DNA from: a virus
Reading direction: 5' to 3' (one strand)
Length of the DNA: 45,246 bases
IMG/VR virus record: IMGVR_UViG_3300009184_005663
Location: 1-45,246 of that record
The notes under the pieces are model-generated. The model made no database searches. It was not told the origin of the DNA and saw only the letters and a program-made list of their open reading frames with translations. Every line of letters begins with the position of its first letter. Within the stretch, counting starts at the first letter, position 1. The translations under genes were made by a program, and so were the position numbers. Below are positions 25,447-33,894 of the stretch, one piece after another.

Positions 25447-26079
25447 ATGGTATATGTATCGATAGATATTGAAACTTCTGGCTTAAATTTAGAAAAACAT
25501 AGTGTTTTATCTATCGGTGCGATTATAGAAGATACTAATAAAAAATTATCATTTCAAGAATGTCCAAAATTCAGTGCAATAATATTGCAAAATGAAATTG
25601 TTGGGTCTCCTCGTGCAATAACAATGAATAATGAAATAATTAAATCTATAGGTCAATATATTGAAGGTTCTGATGAAACAAAAGAAAACTTAAAAAAGAA
25701 TTCTGAATATAATTTTTATGAATGCGATGAAGTAATAAAGCAATTTTATTATTTTTTATATCAACATATTGAATTACATGATTCTAAAGAAAAACCAGTA
25801 ATAAATGGATCAACTAAACCTATAACTATTAATGTAGCTGGTAAGAATTTTGGAACATTTGACAAAATGTTTTTACAGAAACTTCCATGGTGGCAAAAAT
25901 TAATTAGAACTAGGCAAAGAATCTTAGACCCTGCTATTTTATGTGTAGACTGGAAAAATGATGAATCATTACCATCATTATTACAATGTAAAGAACGACA
26001 AAAACTTACAGGCTATGTATCGCATGACGCATTAAGTGATGCTTGGGATGTTATTGAAATATTAAGAAACTTCTATTAA
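25447..26079 (+). CDS. DnaQ-like DEDDh 3'-5' exonuclease
   Basis: The 210-residue protein has the three exonuclease motifs. Motif I is SIDIETSG (5-12; catalytic Asp7 and Glu9), motif II is AGKNFGTFDKMFL (131-143; Asp139), and motif III is HDALSDA (193-199; His193, Asp198). This DEDDh set is found in proofreading subunits, RNase T and oligoribonuclease. It lacks polymerase or helicase domains. A role in DNA repair, nucleotide scavenging or RNA turnover is possible. Confidence 0.88.
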   Translation: MVYVSIDIETSGLNLEKHSVLSIGAIIEDTNKKLSFQECPKFSAIILQNEIVGSPRAITMNNEIIKSIGQYIEGSDETKENLKKNSEYNFYECDEVIKQFYYFLYQHIELHDSKEKPVINGSTKPITINVAGKNFGTFDKMFLQKLPWWQKLIRTRQRILDPAILCVDWKNDESLPSLLQCKERQKLTGYVSHDALSDAWDVIEILRNFY

Positions 26080-26087
26080 TTAAAAAA

Positions 26088-26318
26088 ATGATATCAGAAA
26101 AAAGAAAAAAATATCTGCATGATAGATTTGCTAATTTGACTGAAGAACAAAAAGAAGAGCATAGAAGAAAAAGATTAGAAGATTATCATGCAATGTCAGA
26201 TTATGCTAAAGAAAAAGAAAAGAAAAGAAGAAGACAATATTATCTTAACAATAGAGAACATTTTATAGAAAAACAGAAAAAATACTATCAAAATAAAAAA
26301 ATGCAACTAATAGTCTAA
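26088..26318 (+). CDS. Small highly charged protein (76 aa)
   Basis: The 76-residue protein is almost entirely charged (Lys, Arg, Glu) with regularly spaced aromatic residues, e.g. RRRQYYLNNREHFIEKQKKY. It is predicted to be one long helix that could bind nucleic acid. Similar charged repeats are found next to HNH endonucleases in phages and giant viruses, but no HNH motif is present here. It starts 9 bases after the exonuclease and may work with it; this is inference. Confidence 0.55.
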   Translation: MISEKRKKYLHDRFANLTEEQKEEHRRKRLEDYHAMSDYAKEKEKKRRRQYYLNNREHFIEKQKKYYQNKKMQLIV

Positions 26319-26328
26319 AATAATAGAA

Positions 26329-27342
26329 ATGATAAATGGTAATTTAATAGGAATACATTCTCTAGTAACAGATTTTAATTTAAATAAAAATAGTCCTAAA
26401 AAATATTTAGAACACATATTACTTACGCAGATACTTAGTGCATGGTGGTGGAAAAAATTAAATGGTCCAATTCATTTATATACTACAGATTATGACGCTG
26501 AATTTTTAGAAAAAATAGGAATTTTAAAACTTTATGATTATGTAAATACAAAAGTTCTTACTGAAGAAAAACATATAAATTGGGCAGAATTTAAATCTGT
26601 TTGTAAGATGAAAGTTGCGGCTGAACAGCAGCAGTATCCTTTTGCTACTATTGATACCGATTTAATTTTAAGAACTCCACTTAATATATATGATTTAAAT
26701 GATCTTACTTTTTTATATACTGAAATATATCTTCATAAAAATCATCCGTCGCTTAATTCTTTAGGAAAAAGAGAAGGCTATGAATTTCCTGACTTTGCAA
26801 AAAATCAAGTAGATCTTATTAATACAAGTTTTCTCGTATGGTCTAATCCACAGTTAGTTAGAGACTATTGGAGGTTTGCATACGATTATATTAAAGATAA
26901 TAATGGTAAAAATAAAGAATTTAATTGGGCTAATACTAGTGAATGGAAACATTTATTTGTTAAAAAACTTTTAACAAATTTAATTGAAAAAGATAATTAT
27001 AGTACATCTTCACTTTTCCCTCTACAATATGCAGAAGATACAGAAACATGGTTAAATAAAGGTGAACCTCAAAATTTCTTAAAATTTCAAAATGATATAG
27101 GTTTTGATTTTTATCATTTATGGAAAGAAAAAACAGCATTTTATGATTTTAGAACTCCTATTTGCACAGGAAATCAAATCAGAATTCTTTATCAGCTAAT
27201 TAAAGCTGTAAATGAATTACATGATATTCAATTAGATGAAATTATAGATGAAATTATTGTTTTTACAATTGAAAAAACTTACGAATTAGGTCTTAATGAT
27301 CTATATGAACTCAGAATAGTAAATAAACATTTATTAATATGA
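26329..27342 (+). CDS. Putative GT-A glycosyltransferase (DTD motif)
   Basis: The 337-residue protein shows a GT-A-like arrangement. A helix-rich start (KYLEHILLTQILSAWWWKKL) leads to PIHLYTTDYDAEFLEKIGI and the metal-type motif ATIDTDLIL (106-114). Further on come HINWAEFKSV (upstream of the motif) and NTSFLVWSNPQLV. These features resemble GT32- or DUF6734-like transferases, but the exact family is not certain. It starts the third glycosyltransferase group and is coupled to the next gene by ATGA. Confidence 0.68.
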   Translation: MINGNLIGIHSLVTDFNLNKNSPKKYLEHILLTQILSAWWWKKLNGPIHLYTTDYDAEFLEKIGILKLYDYVNTKVLTEEKHINWAEFKSVCKMKVAAEQQQYPFATIDTDLILRTPLNIYDLNDLTFLYTEIYLHKNHPSLNSLGKREGYEFPDFAKNQVDLINTSFLVWSNPQLVRDYWRFAYDYIKDNNGKNKEFNWANTSEWKHLFVKKLLTNLIEKDNYSTSSLFPLQYAEDTETWLNKGEPQNFLKFQNDIGFDFYHLWKEKTAFYDFRTPICTGNQIRILYQLIKAVNELHDIQLDEIIDEIIVFTIEKTYELGLNDLYELRIVNKHLLI

Positions 27343-28109
27343 TACTATTTACTCATACAACTCTTTCTGATAAAGAATGGAGCAAAACTTGTATTGAATC
27401 ACAGAAAGAATTTGCTGAAATTCATAAATTTGAACATTATGTATATGAAGATTTGAATATTTATGACAGGTCTCCAACATGGTCTAGATTTAGAGCTATG
27501 CAAGGTTGGATGTCAATGGTTGCTCCTGTGAATGAAATAGGAGTTTGGATGGATTCTGATTTAATGATAATGAATCCAGAATTTGATCTTAGAAAAATGT
27601 TAAATGATTTTAAATCTGATAATTCTGCAAAAGTAGGTTGTGTTTTTGCAATGAATGATTCTGTTGATTTAAGTCTAGTTTTTTTAAAATATAGTGCAGG
27701 CGCTAAGTCTTTATTTGAATATGGATGGAATGTAGGACGAGTTGAATCTAACGGTCTTCGTAGCGATAAATTATCTTTTGAATTAATGGCTAATGTCAAG
27801 CCTGATTCATTAAAAATACTTTCTCCATTGGATGTTCTTTCTAGATGGTATCCAATAGGCCCTAGTGATTTTTTTAATCAAAACATAAGTACTACACATG
27901 GTAAAGAAGGACTTTTATCTATTAAAAAACCTAAAGAAATACTAGAAGGTTTTAATAATCTTTATGTACCAGGCACATTTGCAGTTCACCTTAATGCTAA
28001 AGGCCCTTTGCTATTGCATATTTCAAATAATTTTAAAAAATATAGAGAAAAATTACAAGCAGATATATTAGAATCTAGAGAAATAATAAAAGAGTTAAAT
28101 AAATGGTAG
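27339..28109 (+). CDS. GT34-like galactosyl/xylosyltransferase
   Basis: The 256-residue protein has a GT-A fold with TWSRFRAMQGWMSMV (47-61) followed by VWMDSDLMIMNP (69-80). That pairing (W-xx-lxal-x-m then D-x-D) is the hallmark of GT34 enzymes of the GMA12/MNN10 type, which add galactose or xylose. The C-terminus has the HLNAKGPLLLH segment consistent with the H-x-x-(G) motif. No membrane anchor is present, so it is soluble. It overlaps the next gene by 7 bases. Confidence 0.72.
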   Translation: MILFTHTTLSDKEWSKTCIESQKEFAEIHKFEHYVYEDLNIYDRSPTWSRFRAMQGWMSMVAPVNEIGVWMDSDLMIMNPEFDLRKMLNDFKSDNSAKVGCVFAMNDSVDLSLVFLKYSAGAKSLFEYGWNVGRVESNGLRSDKLSFELMANVKPDSLKILSPLDVLSRWYPIGPSDFFNQNISTTHGKEGLLSIKKPKEILEGFNNLYVPGTFAVHLNAKGPLLLHISNNFKKYREKLQADILESREIIKELNKW

Positions 28110-29839
28110 TAATATGTATTACAAGAACAGCAGATCAATATCAAAAAACTTTTAACTATATTGATAGCCATTTATCGGATAATGCAGTATATTATATTAT
28201 TCCTCCTTGTGGAATTAATACAGTATTGCAAAATTCTAAAATTAAATCAGTAGCCATTGATGAATTAGGGTTGCATGAGACTTTATATGAAATATTTTCG
28301 TCTTTTAATGAAAATGAGAAAATAGTTATAGTACCAGAAACTAGAGTACCTACATCCGATTTTATTCAAAAGGCTTTAAATTCAGATCATGATGAATTCT
28401 TTTATGAAGAAGTTAATGGACTTTATGGAGGGTGGTTTAAAAATGGAACTTTTTTTCCATGTGGTGATAAAGAGTTAGATTGGATTAATATTAATTCTCT
28501 ATCTATAATAAAAACCAAAATTAATTTTTTATCATGGTTTCCAAGAATATCAATAAACCAAAAAAAAGCAGCAGTTCCTAGAATTTTAGTTTTTGGTGTT
28601 GAAAATCTTGAATTAAAAAGTATTCCTCGAGAAGGCTCTTTTGAATCTGATGAACTTGAAGTTTTTTCCTATCTTACATCTGAAAATGCTTCAAAAATAA
28701 TTGCTGAACTTGACCCAGACTGTATCATTACTGTTGGCGAATCAGAAAGATTATTTATGGAGATATTCTATCAACCAAGCTGGATACGCTTAAGATGGAT
28801 GCATGTAAATGAAATTTTACCTAATTTGGGTGAAGAGGCATATTTAAAAGCTATGGATGCAATGATTAGTGGAAAAAAAGAATATCCATTAATTAGTATC
28901 ATTACACCGATTAGAAATATTGGTGAAATGTTATGGCAAACTTATAAATCAGTATCAGATCAAACATGGTGGAATTGGGAATGGATTTTAATAAATGATG
29001 GTGATGATTTACTTACAGATGATATCGCAAAAGAAATATCTTCTCTAGAACCTAGAGTTAAATACTATAATATTTACCCTAGATCTAATTCTAAAGTAGG
29101 AGAAGCAAAATATAGAGGCTTTTCTTTATCAGAAGGTGATTATTTAGTTGAATTAGATCATGATGATATGTTAACACCTGAAGCTATTGAACTTGTGGCC
29201 TTAGCTTTTGAAAAATATCCAGATGCCGGTTTTTGTTATTCAAATTATGCTGAAGTAGATGCTGATTTTAATGATTTGTCTTATGGTGGAGATTCTTTTG
29301 CGTATGGATATGGATTATATTCAGTATTTGATTATAAAGGAACTCTTCATAGTGAACAACATACTCCGCATATTAATCCAATTTCAATTAGAAGTAATGT
29401 AGCAATGCCTAATCATCTTAGAGCCTGGACTAGGGATACTTATTTTTTAGCAGGTGCACATTGCAGAAGATTATCAGTAATGGATGATTTTGAATTATTA
29501 ATTAGAACATTTCTTGTATCAAAAATGATAAAGATAGATTGGATGTGTTATTGGCAATTCTATTATACAAATACAATAACAAATACCCAAAATCTTGTTA
29601 GAATGGATATTCAAAGAAGATCTAGAACAATATCAAATTTTTATAATTCAATGATTAAAAAAAGGTTTAATGAACTTGGTAAAATAGATTGGGCTTTTGA
29701 ACAAAATCCTGAAAATCCTCGAGATGCAAATCCAGTATTTGGAGAAGATGAAAATAGAGTTAATTATACTCTTAATAGAGAAATAATTGAACAACACCTA
29801 TACAATAGAAATATTATTACAATTTACAATAATAAATGA
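28103..29839 (+). CDS. Two-domain GT2 glycosyltransferase
   Basis: Of the 578 residues, ~260-500 form a typical GT2 catalytic domain: LISIITPIRNIGEMLWQ (263-279), a WILINDGDD strand (294-302), and VELDHDDML (349-357) carrying the metal site. Residues 1-255 are a different alpha/beta domain, possibly a degenerate second transferase domain (ICITRTADQYQ start). The protein ends with ~75 polar residues. It could extend a chain, but donor and acceptor are unknown. Its stop overlaps a tiny hydrophobic frame by ATGA. Confidence 0.85.
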   Translation: MVVICITRTADQYQKTFNYIDSHLSDNAVYYIIPPCGINTVLQNSKIKSVAIDELGLHETLYEIFSSFNENEKIVIVPETRVPTSDFIQKALNSDHDEFFYEEVNGLYGGWFKNGTFFPCGDKELDWININSLSIIKTKINFLSWFPRISINQKKAAVPRILVFGVENLELKSIPREGSFESDELEVFSYLTSENASKIIAELDPDCIITVGESERLFMEIFYQPSWIRLRWMHVNEILPNLGEEAYLKAMDAMISGKKEYPLISIITPIRNIGEMLWQTYKSVSDQTWWNWEWILINDGDDLLTDDIAKEISSLEPRVKYYNIYPRSNSKVGEAKYRGFSLSEGDYLVELDHDDMLTPEAIELVALAFEKYPDAGFCYSNYAEVDADFNDLSYGGDSFAYGYGLYSVFDYKGTLHSEQHTPHINPISIRSNVAMPNHLRAWTRDTYFLAGAHCRRLSVMDDFELLIRTFLVSKMIKIDWMCYWQFYYTNTITNTQNLVRMDIQRRSRTISNFYNSMIKKRFNELGKIDWAFEQNPENPRDANPVFGEDENRVNYTLNREIIEQHLYNRNIITIYNNK

Positions 29840-29925
29840 AAAAATATTTTTTTAATTCATGTTTTTTTATTATTTTTGTAATGAATTTATCTTTATTTAA
29901 ACTTAGATATATAAAAATATGGTAG
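29836..29925 (+). CDS. Possible small hydrophobic peptide (29 aa)
   Basis: An ATGA overlap with the upstream GT2 stop opens a 29-residue frame (MKKYFFNSCFFIIFVMNLSL, then a basic end) closed by TAG inside the next gene's start. A single transmembrane helix is predicted. The coupled start favours a real gene, but the T-rich DNA makes chance possible. Confidence 0.35.
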   Translation: MKKYFFNSCFFIIFVMNLSLFKLRYIKIW

Positions 29926-30272
29926 TAGCAATTATTGGATCTCGTAACTTTACAGACAAATCTTACATCTATAAGAAATTAGATTCTATTTTTCTATCTA
30001 ATAAGCCTGAACTTGTTGTTAGTGGTGGTGCAAAAGGTCCTGATCAAATAGGAATTAATTGGGCAACTAATAACGGTATAAAAATAAAAGAATTTTATCC
30101 AAGCTGGGATAAGTATGGAAAATCAGCAGGAGTGATTAGAAATACTCAAATTATTGAAAATTCTGATTTAGTTATTGCATTTTGGGATGGCTGTTCTAAA
30201 GGCACTAAAGATTCAATAGATAAAGCAAAAAAGCTAAATAAACAAGTTAAAATCATCTATCATAACAATTAA
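29919..30272 (+). CDS. SLOG-fold (YspA/DUF2493-like) nucleotide-binding protein
   Basis: The 117-residue protein matches the compact SLOG family related to DprA. GSRNF (7-11) is the first glycine motif, LVVSGGAKGPDQIG (32-45) the second, and WDKYGKSAGVIRN (63-75) the family signature. SLOG proteins bind nucleotides or nucleotide-derived ligands, and some sense signalling molecules in defence systems. In phages they are frequent and uncharacterised. It has an AT-rich leader and is followed by a hairpin terminator. Confidence 0.85.
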   Translation: MVVAIIGSRNFTDKSYIYKKLDSIFLSNKPELVVSGGAKGPDQIGINWATNNGIKIKEFYPSWDKYGKSAGVIRNTQIIENSDLVIAFWDGCSKGTKDSIDKAKKLNKQVKIIYHNN

Positions 30273-30315
30273 TTATTTTAAGTTTGTTTTAAACAATTAA
30301 AATAATTTTTTTTTT
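30271..30315 (+). terminator. Rho-independent terminator
   Basis: AATTATTTTAA (30271-30281) pairs with TTAAAATAATT (30297-30307); a ten-base T tract covers 30306-30315. The inner loop can pair partly (TTTG with AAAC). It overlaps the end of the SLOG gene and separates it from the next small genes. Confidence 0.65.
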
Positions 30316-30344
30316 AAATTAAACATAATAAATTAAATTAAACA

Positions 30345-30587
30345 ATGAAAAAGTATTATCAAGTACAAAACTATGGCAATGGATTCATCACTCATCAAGA
30401 AAATGAATCCGCTCACGTTGCAGGTTATCCAGGCGATATCTGGGTAACTGAAAATACAGCATGGGCTCAGAGAGTAAATGCAGTGGAAAAAACCAAAGAA
30501 GAAGCACAGACTATTGTAGATGCTGCAGTTGCGGCTTCTTATGTTCCACCTAATAGTACAACACCTGCACCTATTGTTTTACCTTAA
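30345..30587 (+). CDS. Small phage protein (80 aa), unknown
   Basis: The 80-residue protein starts MKKYYQVQNYGNGFITHQEN and has a central Trp-rich portion (DIWVTENTAWAQRV). It ends in a helix of Ala and Val followed by a Pro/Thr-rich tail (PPNSTTPAPIVLP). The composition resembles small virion or fibre-associated proteins. No family is recognised. It has a long A/T leader after a terminator, so it may start a new transcription unit leading into the oxygenase/fibre block. Confidence 0.6.
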   Translation: MKKYYQVQNYGNGFITHQENESAHVAGYPGDIWVTENTAWAQRVNAVEKTKEEAQTIVDAAVAASYVPPNSTTPAPIVLP

Positions 30588-30597
30588 AAAAATAAAA

Positions 30598-31281
30598 ATG
30601 AATAAAGAATTAAAAATCGCAGAAGATTTACAGGAAATTTTACGTGTTTTAAATGAAGAAGACGCACAAACCATTTTAGCATTAAAAGATGAATTAGTAG
30701 ATAACTGGCATAAAAAGCAGATATTCAGAACAGAGACTGAGATGAGAGTTTCCGTCTTGAATGACGCTAAACACCCTACCAATGCTTCTAAATATTGGCA
30801 GTCTGTGAGAGAGATGTCAGCACATTTTGATGCCTTGATGAATTTATCATTTGATTTGAGAAAGAATACGGTAGAGAAGTTAAGATATGATAGACAATTA
30901 GAGGATTGGATAGAAGATCCTGATACTCATAGATTTGACATAATGGAACTTGAAATTGATATTGATAGAAATATTTATGATAGGTCTTGTATGTTACAAA
31001 TAGCAAAAGATAGAGTTAGGGAATTAAGTTTATGGAGTACTATTAAAAAAGAATTAGATGATAATTCGTTTGATGCAGAAAATGTAAATACACATCAAGC
31101 CGAATCATTACACAGATATTTTGAAAATAGAGTAAAATCTTTAAATGACTCTTCAGCACCTGGTGAAATTATTAATGCAATGGGACCTTATTTATCTTTT
31201 AACCGATTAAAGACTGATGATGGCAAATTAAGGAATTTTCTAGGGGAAGTAACAGATGACAAGAAAAATAAGTTAAAATAA
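30598..31281 (+). CDS. Helical phage protein (227 aa), unknown
   Basis: I start this at ATG 30598, after an A-rich leader; a longer frame exists upstream but overlaps the previous gene with non-phage-like hydrophobic sequence. The 227-residue protein is predicted nearly all-helical and charged (KIAEDLQEILRVLNEEDAQT, LVDNWHKKQIFRTETEMR). No signal peptide or catalytic motif is visible. No family is recognised; a structural or regulatory role is possible. Confidence 0.65.
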   Translation: MNKELKIAEDLQEILRVLNEEDAQTILALKDELVDNWHKKQIFRTETEMRVSVLNDAKHPTNASKYWQSVREMSAHFDALMNLSFDLRKNTVEKLRYDRQLEDWIEDPDTHRFDIMELEIDIDRNIYDRSCMLQIAKDRVRELSLWSTIKKELDDNSFDAENVNTHQAESLHRYFENRVKSLNDSSAPGEIINAMGPYLSFNRLKTDDGKLRNFLGEVTDDKKNKLK

Positions 31282-31285
31282 TTTT

Positions 31286-32059
31286 ATGTTAACAAATTGG
31301 TATTCAAATAGTCATCAAATTTCTGATAATGTCAATGATTTTCATTGTTCAGATGATTTTTATACTGATTTAAAAACAATTAAAAATTTAGGAAGTATAA
31401 GAAACATTGAAGGCTCAATGGTTGACATAATTAGAAGTCATGGATGGGATTTTGCAATTTTTCATGAAATTTATAATTTGAAGTCATATTATGTTAATAA
31501 TTTTAAAATAAATAAAGGTGATGTTGTTGTTGATTTAGGTGCAAATATTGGTATATTTAATAGATGGGCATATTTAGAAGGCGCCGGTGAAGTTATATCT
31601 ATCGAGCCAGATAAAGAATATTATGAATTGCTTAAATTAAATGCAAATCCAAAATCTTATCTATTCAATAATGCAATAACAGATAATTTAGAGAATGTGA
31701 AATTATTTCATGGTAGGTGCTTAGGAGGTTCAAGTATATTAAATACGAGATATGAGGATACAAGTTACATGGTTGATTCTTTTTCATTAGATTATCTTTT
31801 TAATTTAAAAATCTTTACAAAAATAGATTTTTTAAAAATGGATATAGAAGGTAGTGAAATATTAGCTTTTAATGGTATATCCGATGATAATTTAATGAAA
31901 ATTAGTAATATTGTATTAGAATACCATCATAGTTTATTAAATTATGATGAAAATTTAAGAAAAAATTTAATAGAACGTTTAAATAATTTAGGATTTAATT
32001 TATACATATTAAAATATGAATTAAATAAAAGTTTACAAATGTTATATTTTTATAGGTAA
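31286..32059 (+). CDS. FkbM family SAM-dependent methyltransferase
   Basis: The 257-residue protein has VVDLGANIGIF (81-91) as motif I, ISIEPDKEYYE (104-114) as the acidic loop and FLKMDIEGSEILA as the late FkbM motif. A ~70-residue N-terminal extension precedes the core. O-methylation of a sugar hydroxyl is the usual activity. It opens the tailoring cassette of oxygenases and a sulfotransferase that leads directly into the fibre array. It starts five bases after the upstream stop. Confidence 0.88.
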   Translation: MLTNWYSNSHQISDNVNDFHCSDDFYTDLKTIKNLGSIRNIEGSMVDIIRSHGWDFAIFHEIYNLKSYYVNNFKINKGDVVVDLGANIGIFNRWAYLEGAGEVISIEPDKEYYELLKLNANPKSYLFNNAITDNLENVKLFHGRCLGGSSILNTRYEDTSYMVDSFSLDYLFNLKIFTKIDFLKMDIEGSEILAFNGISDDNLMKISNIVLEYHHSLLNYDENLRKNLIERLNNLGFNLYILKYELNKSLQMLYFYR

Positions 32060-32070
32060 AAATAAATTAT

Positions 32071-32652
32071 ATGAATTTTATTTATACAAAAAAAAATGCT
32101 TTATCAGCAAATACATGCCATCAGCTGATTAAAAATTTTGAATCATCTGAATTAAAACAGCCAGGTGTTTTATATGGTCCTAGTGGAATATCTTCAGATA
32201 GCGATAAAAAGTCAACAGACATAACATTTGACCCATCCTTCTTAAAAAAAGAAGGATGGGGTTTGTTATTAAATGAAGTAATTACAGTAGTTCAAAATGG
32301 AGTTTTAGACTATTTAAATAGACATTCTACTGCAATGACTAAAATGGATTCTATAGACTTATATACTTACTTTAATATGCAAAAGTATGAACCAAATGAA
32401 GGTTTTTATGGTTGGCATTGCGAAAGAGCAGGTGTAAAACATTCAGATAGATTGTTAGTATGGATGATATATTTAAATACTTTAACAGATAGAGGAGAAA
32501 CTGAGTTTTTCTATCAGCAACATTTTGAAGAACCTGAAAGAGGCAAATTAGTTATTTGGCCGTCAGATTGGACACATTTGCATAGAGGTGTTCCATCACC
32601 AACTCAGACAAAATATATTTTAACAGGGTGGTTTACTCACAATAAAGTATAA
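32071..32652 (+). CDS. 2OG-Fe(II) oxygenase (prolyl-hydroxylase-like fold)
   Basis: The 193-residue protein ends in a double-stranded beta-helix. YGWHCERAG (113-121) supplies the first metal His (116) with Glu118 in place of the usual Asp. IWPSDWTHLHRGVPS (162-176) supplies the distal His (169 or 171), and KYILTGWF (181-188) the 2-oxoglutarate-binding Lys/Arg. An N-terminal helical part (STCHQLI-like) is typical for P4H-type oxygenases. It would hydroxylate a protein side chain or a small molecule. It is the first of three oxygenase-like genes beside collagen-like and propeller fibres. Confidence 0.85.
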   Translation: MNFIYTKKNALSANTCHQLIKNFESSELKQPGVLYGPSGISSDSDKKSTDITFDPSFLKKEGWGLLLNEVITVVQNGVLDYLNRHSTAMTKMDSIDLYTYFNMQKYEPNEGFYGWHCERAGVKHSDRLLVWMIYLNTLTDRGETEFFYQQHFEEPERGKLVIWPSDWTHLHRGVPSPTQTKYILTGWFTHNKV

Positions 32653-32657
32653 AATTT

Positions 32658-33254
32658 ATGGAATTTTCAATACACGAAGAAAATTGGTTTTCAACTCCAG
32701 TATGGGAATCAGAGGTGACAAATGTAAATAATCAAGAAATAAAAGATTACTGCTTGTGGTTAAGAGATAATACAAAAGGCACTACTATATCAAATAGAGG
32801 AGGCTGGCACAGTAGTGAGATCATACAACCAATACCTGTTGATTTAACAAAACTATTTAATAATCTTGAAATATTTGTTAATCAAAATTGTTATAAGCAT
32901 ACAGGTATCGATAATTTAAAGTTTGGGAATTTTTGGGTTAATATTAATGAACCTGGTTCTTATAATTTACTACACGACCACCAAAACAGTATATTGTCTG
33001 GTGTATATTATGTATCAGTTCCATTTGACAATATGGGTGATTTGGTTTTACATAGAGGAGACACTGCACCATATTTTTTAAAATCAGACGTGGAGAGAAT
33101 TAGTACAAAAACAAATTCTTTTGTAGCTGTAAAAAAACCTTTAGAGTCTTTCTTTTATATATTTCCATCATGGGTTAAACATCATGTTGAATCTAATGAT
33201 TCACAAGGCGAAAGAATATCAATAGCATTTAATTTTGTTCCTAATAATAAATAG
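32658..33254 (+). CDS. TIGR02466-type 2OG-Fe(II) oxygenase-like protein
   Basis: The 198-residue protein has the order of features of the TIGR02466 family: W-x-N (FWVNINEPGSYN), LLHDHQNSILSGVYYV with the metal-site H-x-H, and FYIFPSWVKHHVESN carrying the distal His. RISIAFNF closes the barrel. These are putative 2OG-dependent oxygenases common in marine phages, with no known substrate. It is 5 bases downstream of a P4H-like gene and has a paralog immediately downstream. Confidence 0.82.
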   Translation: MEFSIHEENWFSTPVWESEVTNVNNQEIKDYCLWLRDNTKGTTISNRGGWHSSEIIQPIPVDLTKLFNNLEIFVNQNCYKHTGIDNLKFGNFWVNINEPGSYNLLHDHQNSILSGVYYVSVPFDNMGDLVLHRGDTAPYFLKSDVERISTKTNSFVAVKKPLESFFYIFPSWVKHHVESNDSQGERISIAFNFVPNNK

Positions 33255-33255
33255 T

Positions 33256-33894
33256 ATGAACCCACAAGTATTTTCACTGTTTCCAACACCTTTATATGTT
33301 GCAAATTACGATAAAGATTTAAAAAATGTAATTAATTATTTTGATAGTTGTGAGATGTTAGATACAAATAGTGGCTATGGAATGATTTCAAGTAATAGTT
33401 ATATTTTAGATAATCCTGTATGCAACGAATTAAATAAATTCTTAATGTCTTGTTTTGAAGATTTTGCAACAAATATTATGAGATACAGATTTAAAGAATT
33501 AGCATTTGCTCAATCTTGGTTAACTTATAAAAATCCAAACCAAATTCATAAGGCGCATACACATCCTAATACTTTATTAGCAGGAGTATTTTATTATGAT
33601 GCACATGAAGATGATGCAGCGATATGTTTTTCAAAAGAAGTAAAATCATTTAATAGGTCATATTTTGAGCCATCATTACATGATGATTATCAAAATCACG
33701 TCTTTTCACAAGAAGAAATTTACTACATGCCTAAGAAAAATGATTTTATTATTTTTCCATCATGGTTAACACATGGAGTGCCACCTAATAAAACAAATAG
33801 GACAAGAAAGGCGCTTGGGGTCAATGCTTTAACAAAAGGGACATTAGGTGATAAGGAAACAATTTCTGAAATAATTTTTGGTAGATACGTATGA
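33256..33894 (+). CDS. TIGR02466-type 2OG-Fe(II) oxygenase-like protein, paralog
   Basis: ATG 33256, one base after the upstream stop, is the best start (212 residues). The protein shows the same pattern: QSWLTYKNPNQIHKAHTHPN (first His pair), TLLAGVFYYDA, and FIIFPSWLTHGVPPN (distal His), followed by RKALGVNAL. It is a divergent tandem paralog of the preceding gene. The last bases overlap the sulfotransferase start by ATGA. Substrate is unknown; a virion or glycan target is plausible by position. Confidence 0.82.
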   Translation: MNPQVFSLFPTPLYVANYDKDLKNVINYFDSCEMLDTNSGYGMISSNSYILDNPVCNELNKFLMSCFEDFATNIMRYRFKELAFAQSWLTYKNPNQIHKAHTHPNTLLAGVFYYDAHEDDAAICFSKEVKSFNRSYFEPSLHDDYQNHVFSQEEIYYMPKKNDFIIFPSWLTHGVPPNKTNRTRKALGVNALTKGTLGDKETISEIIFGRYV

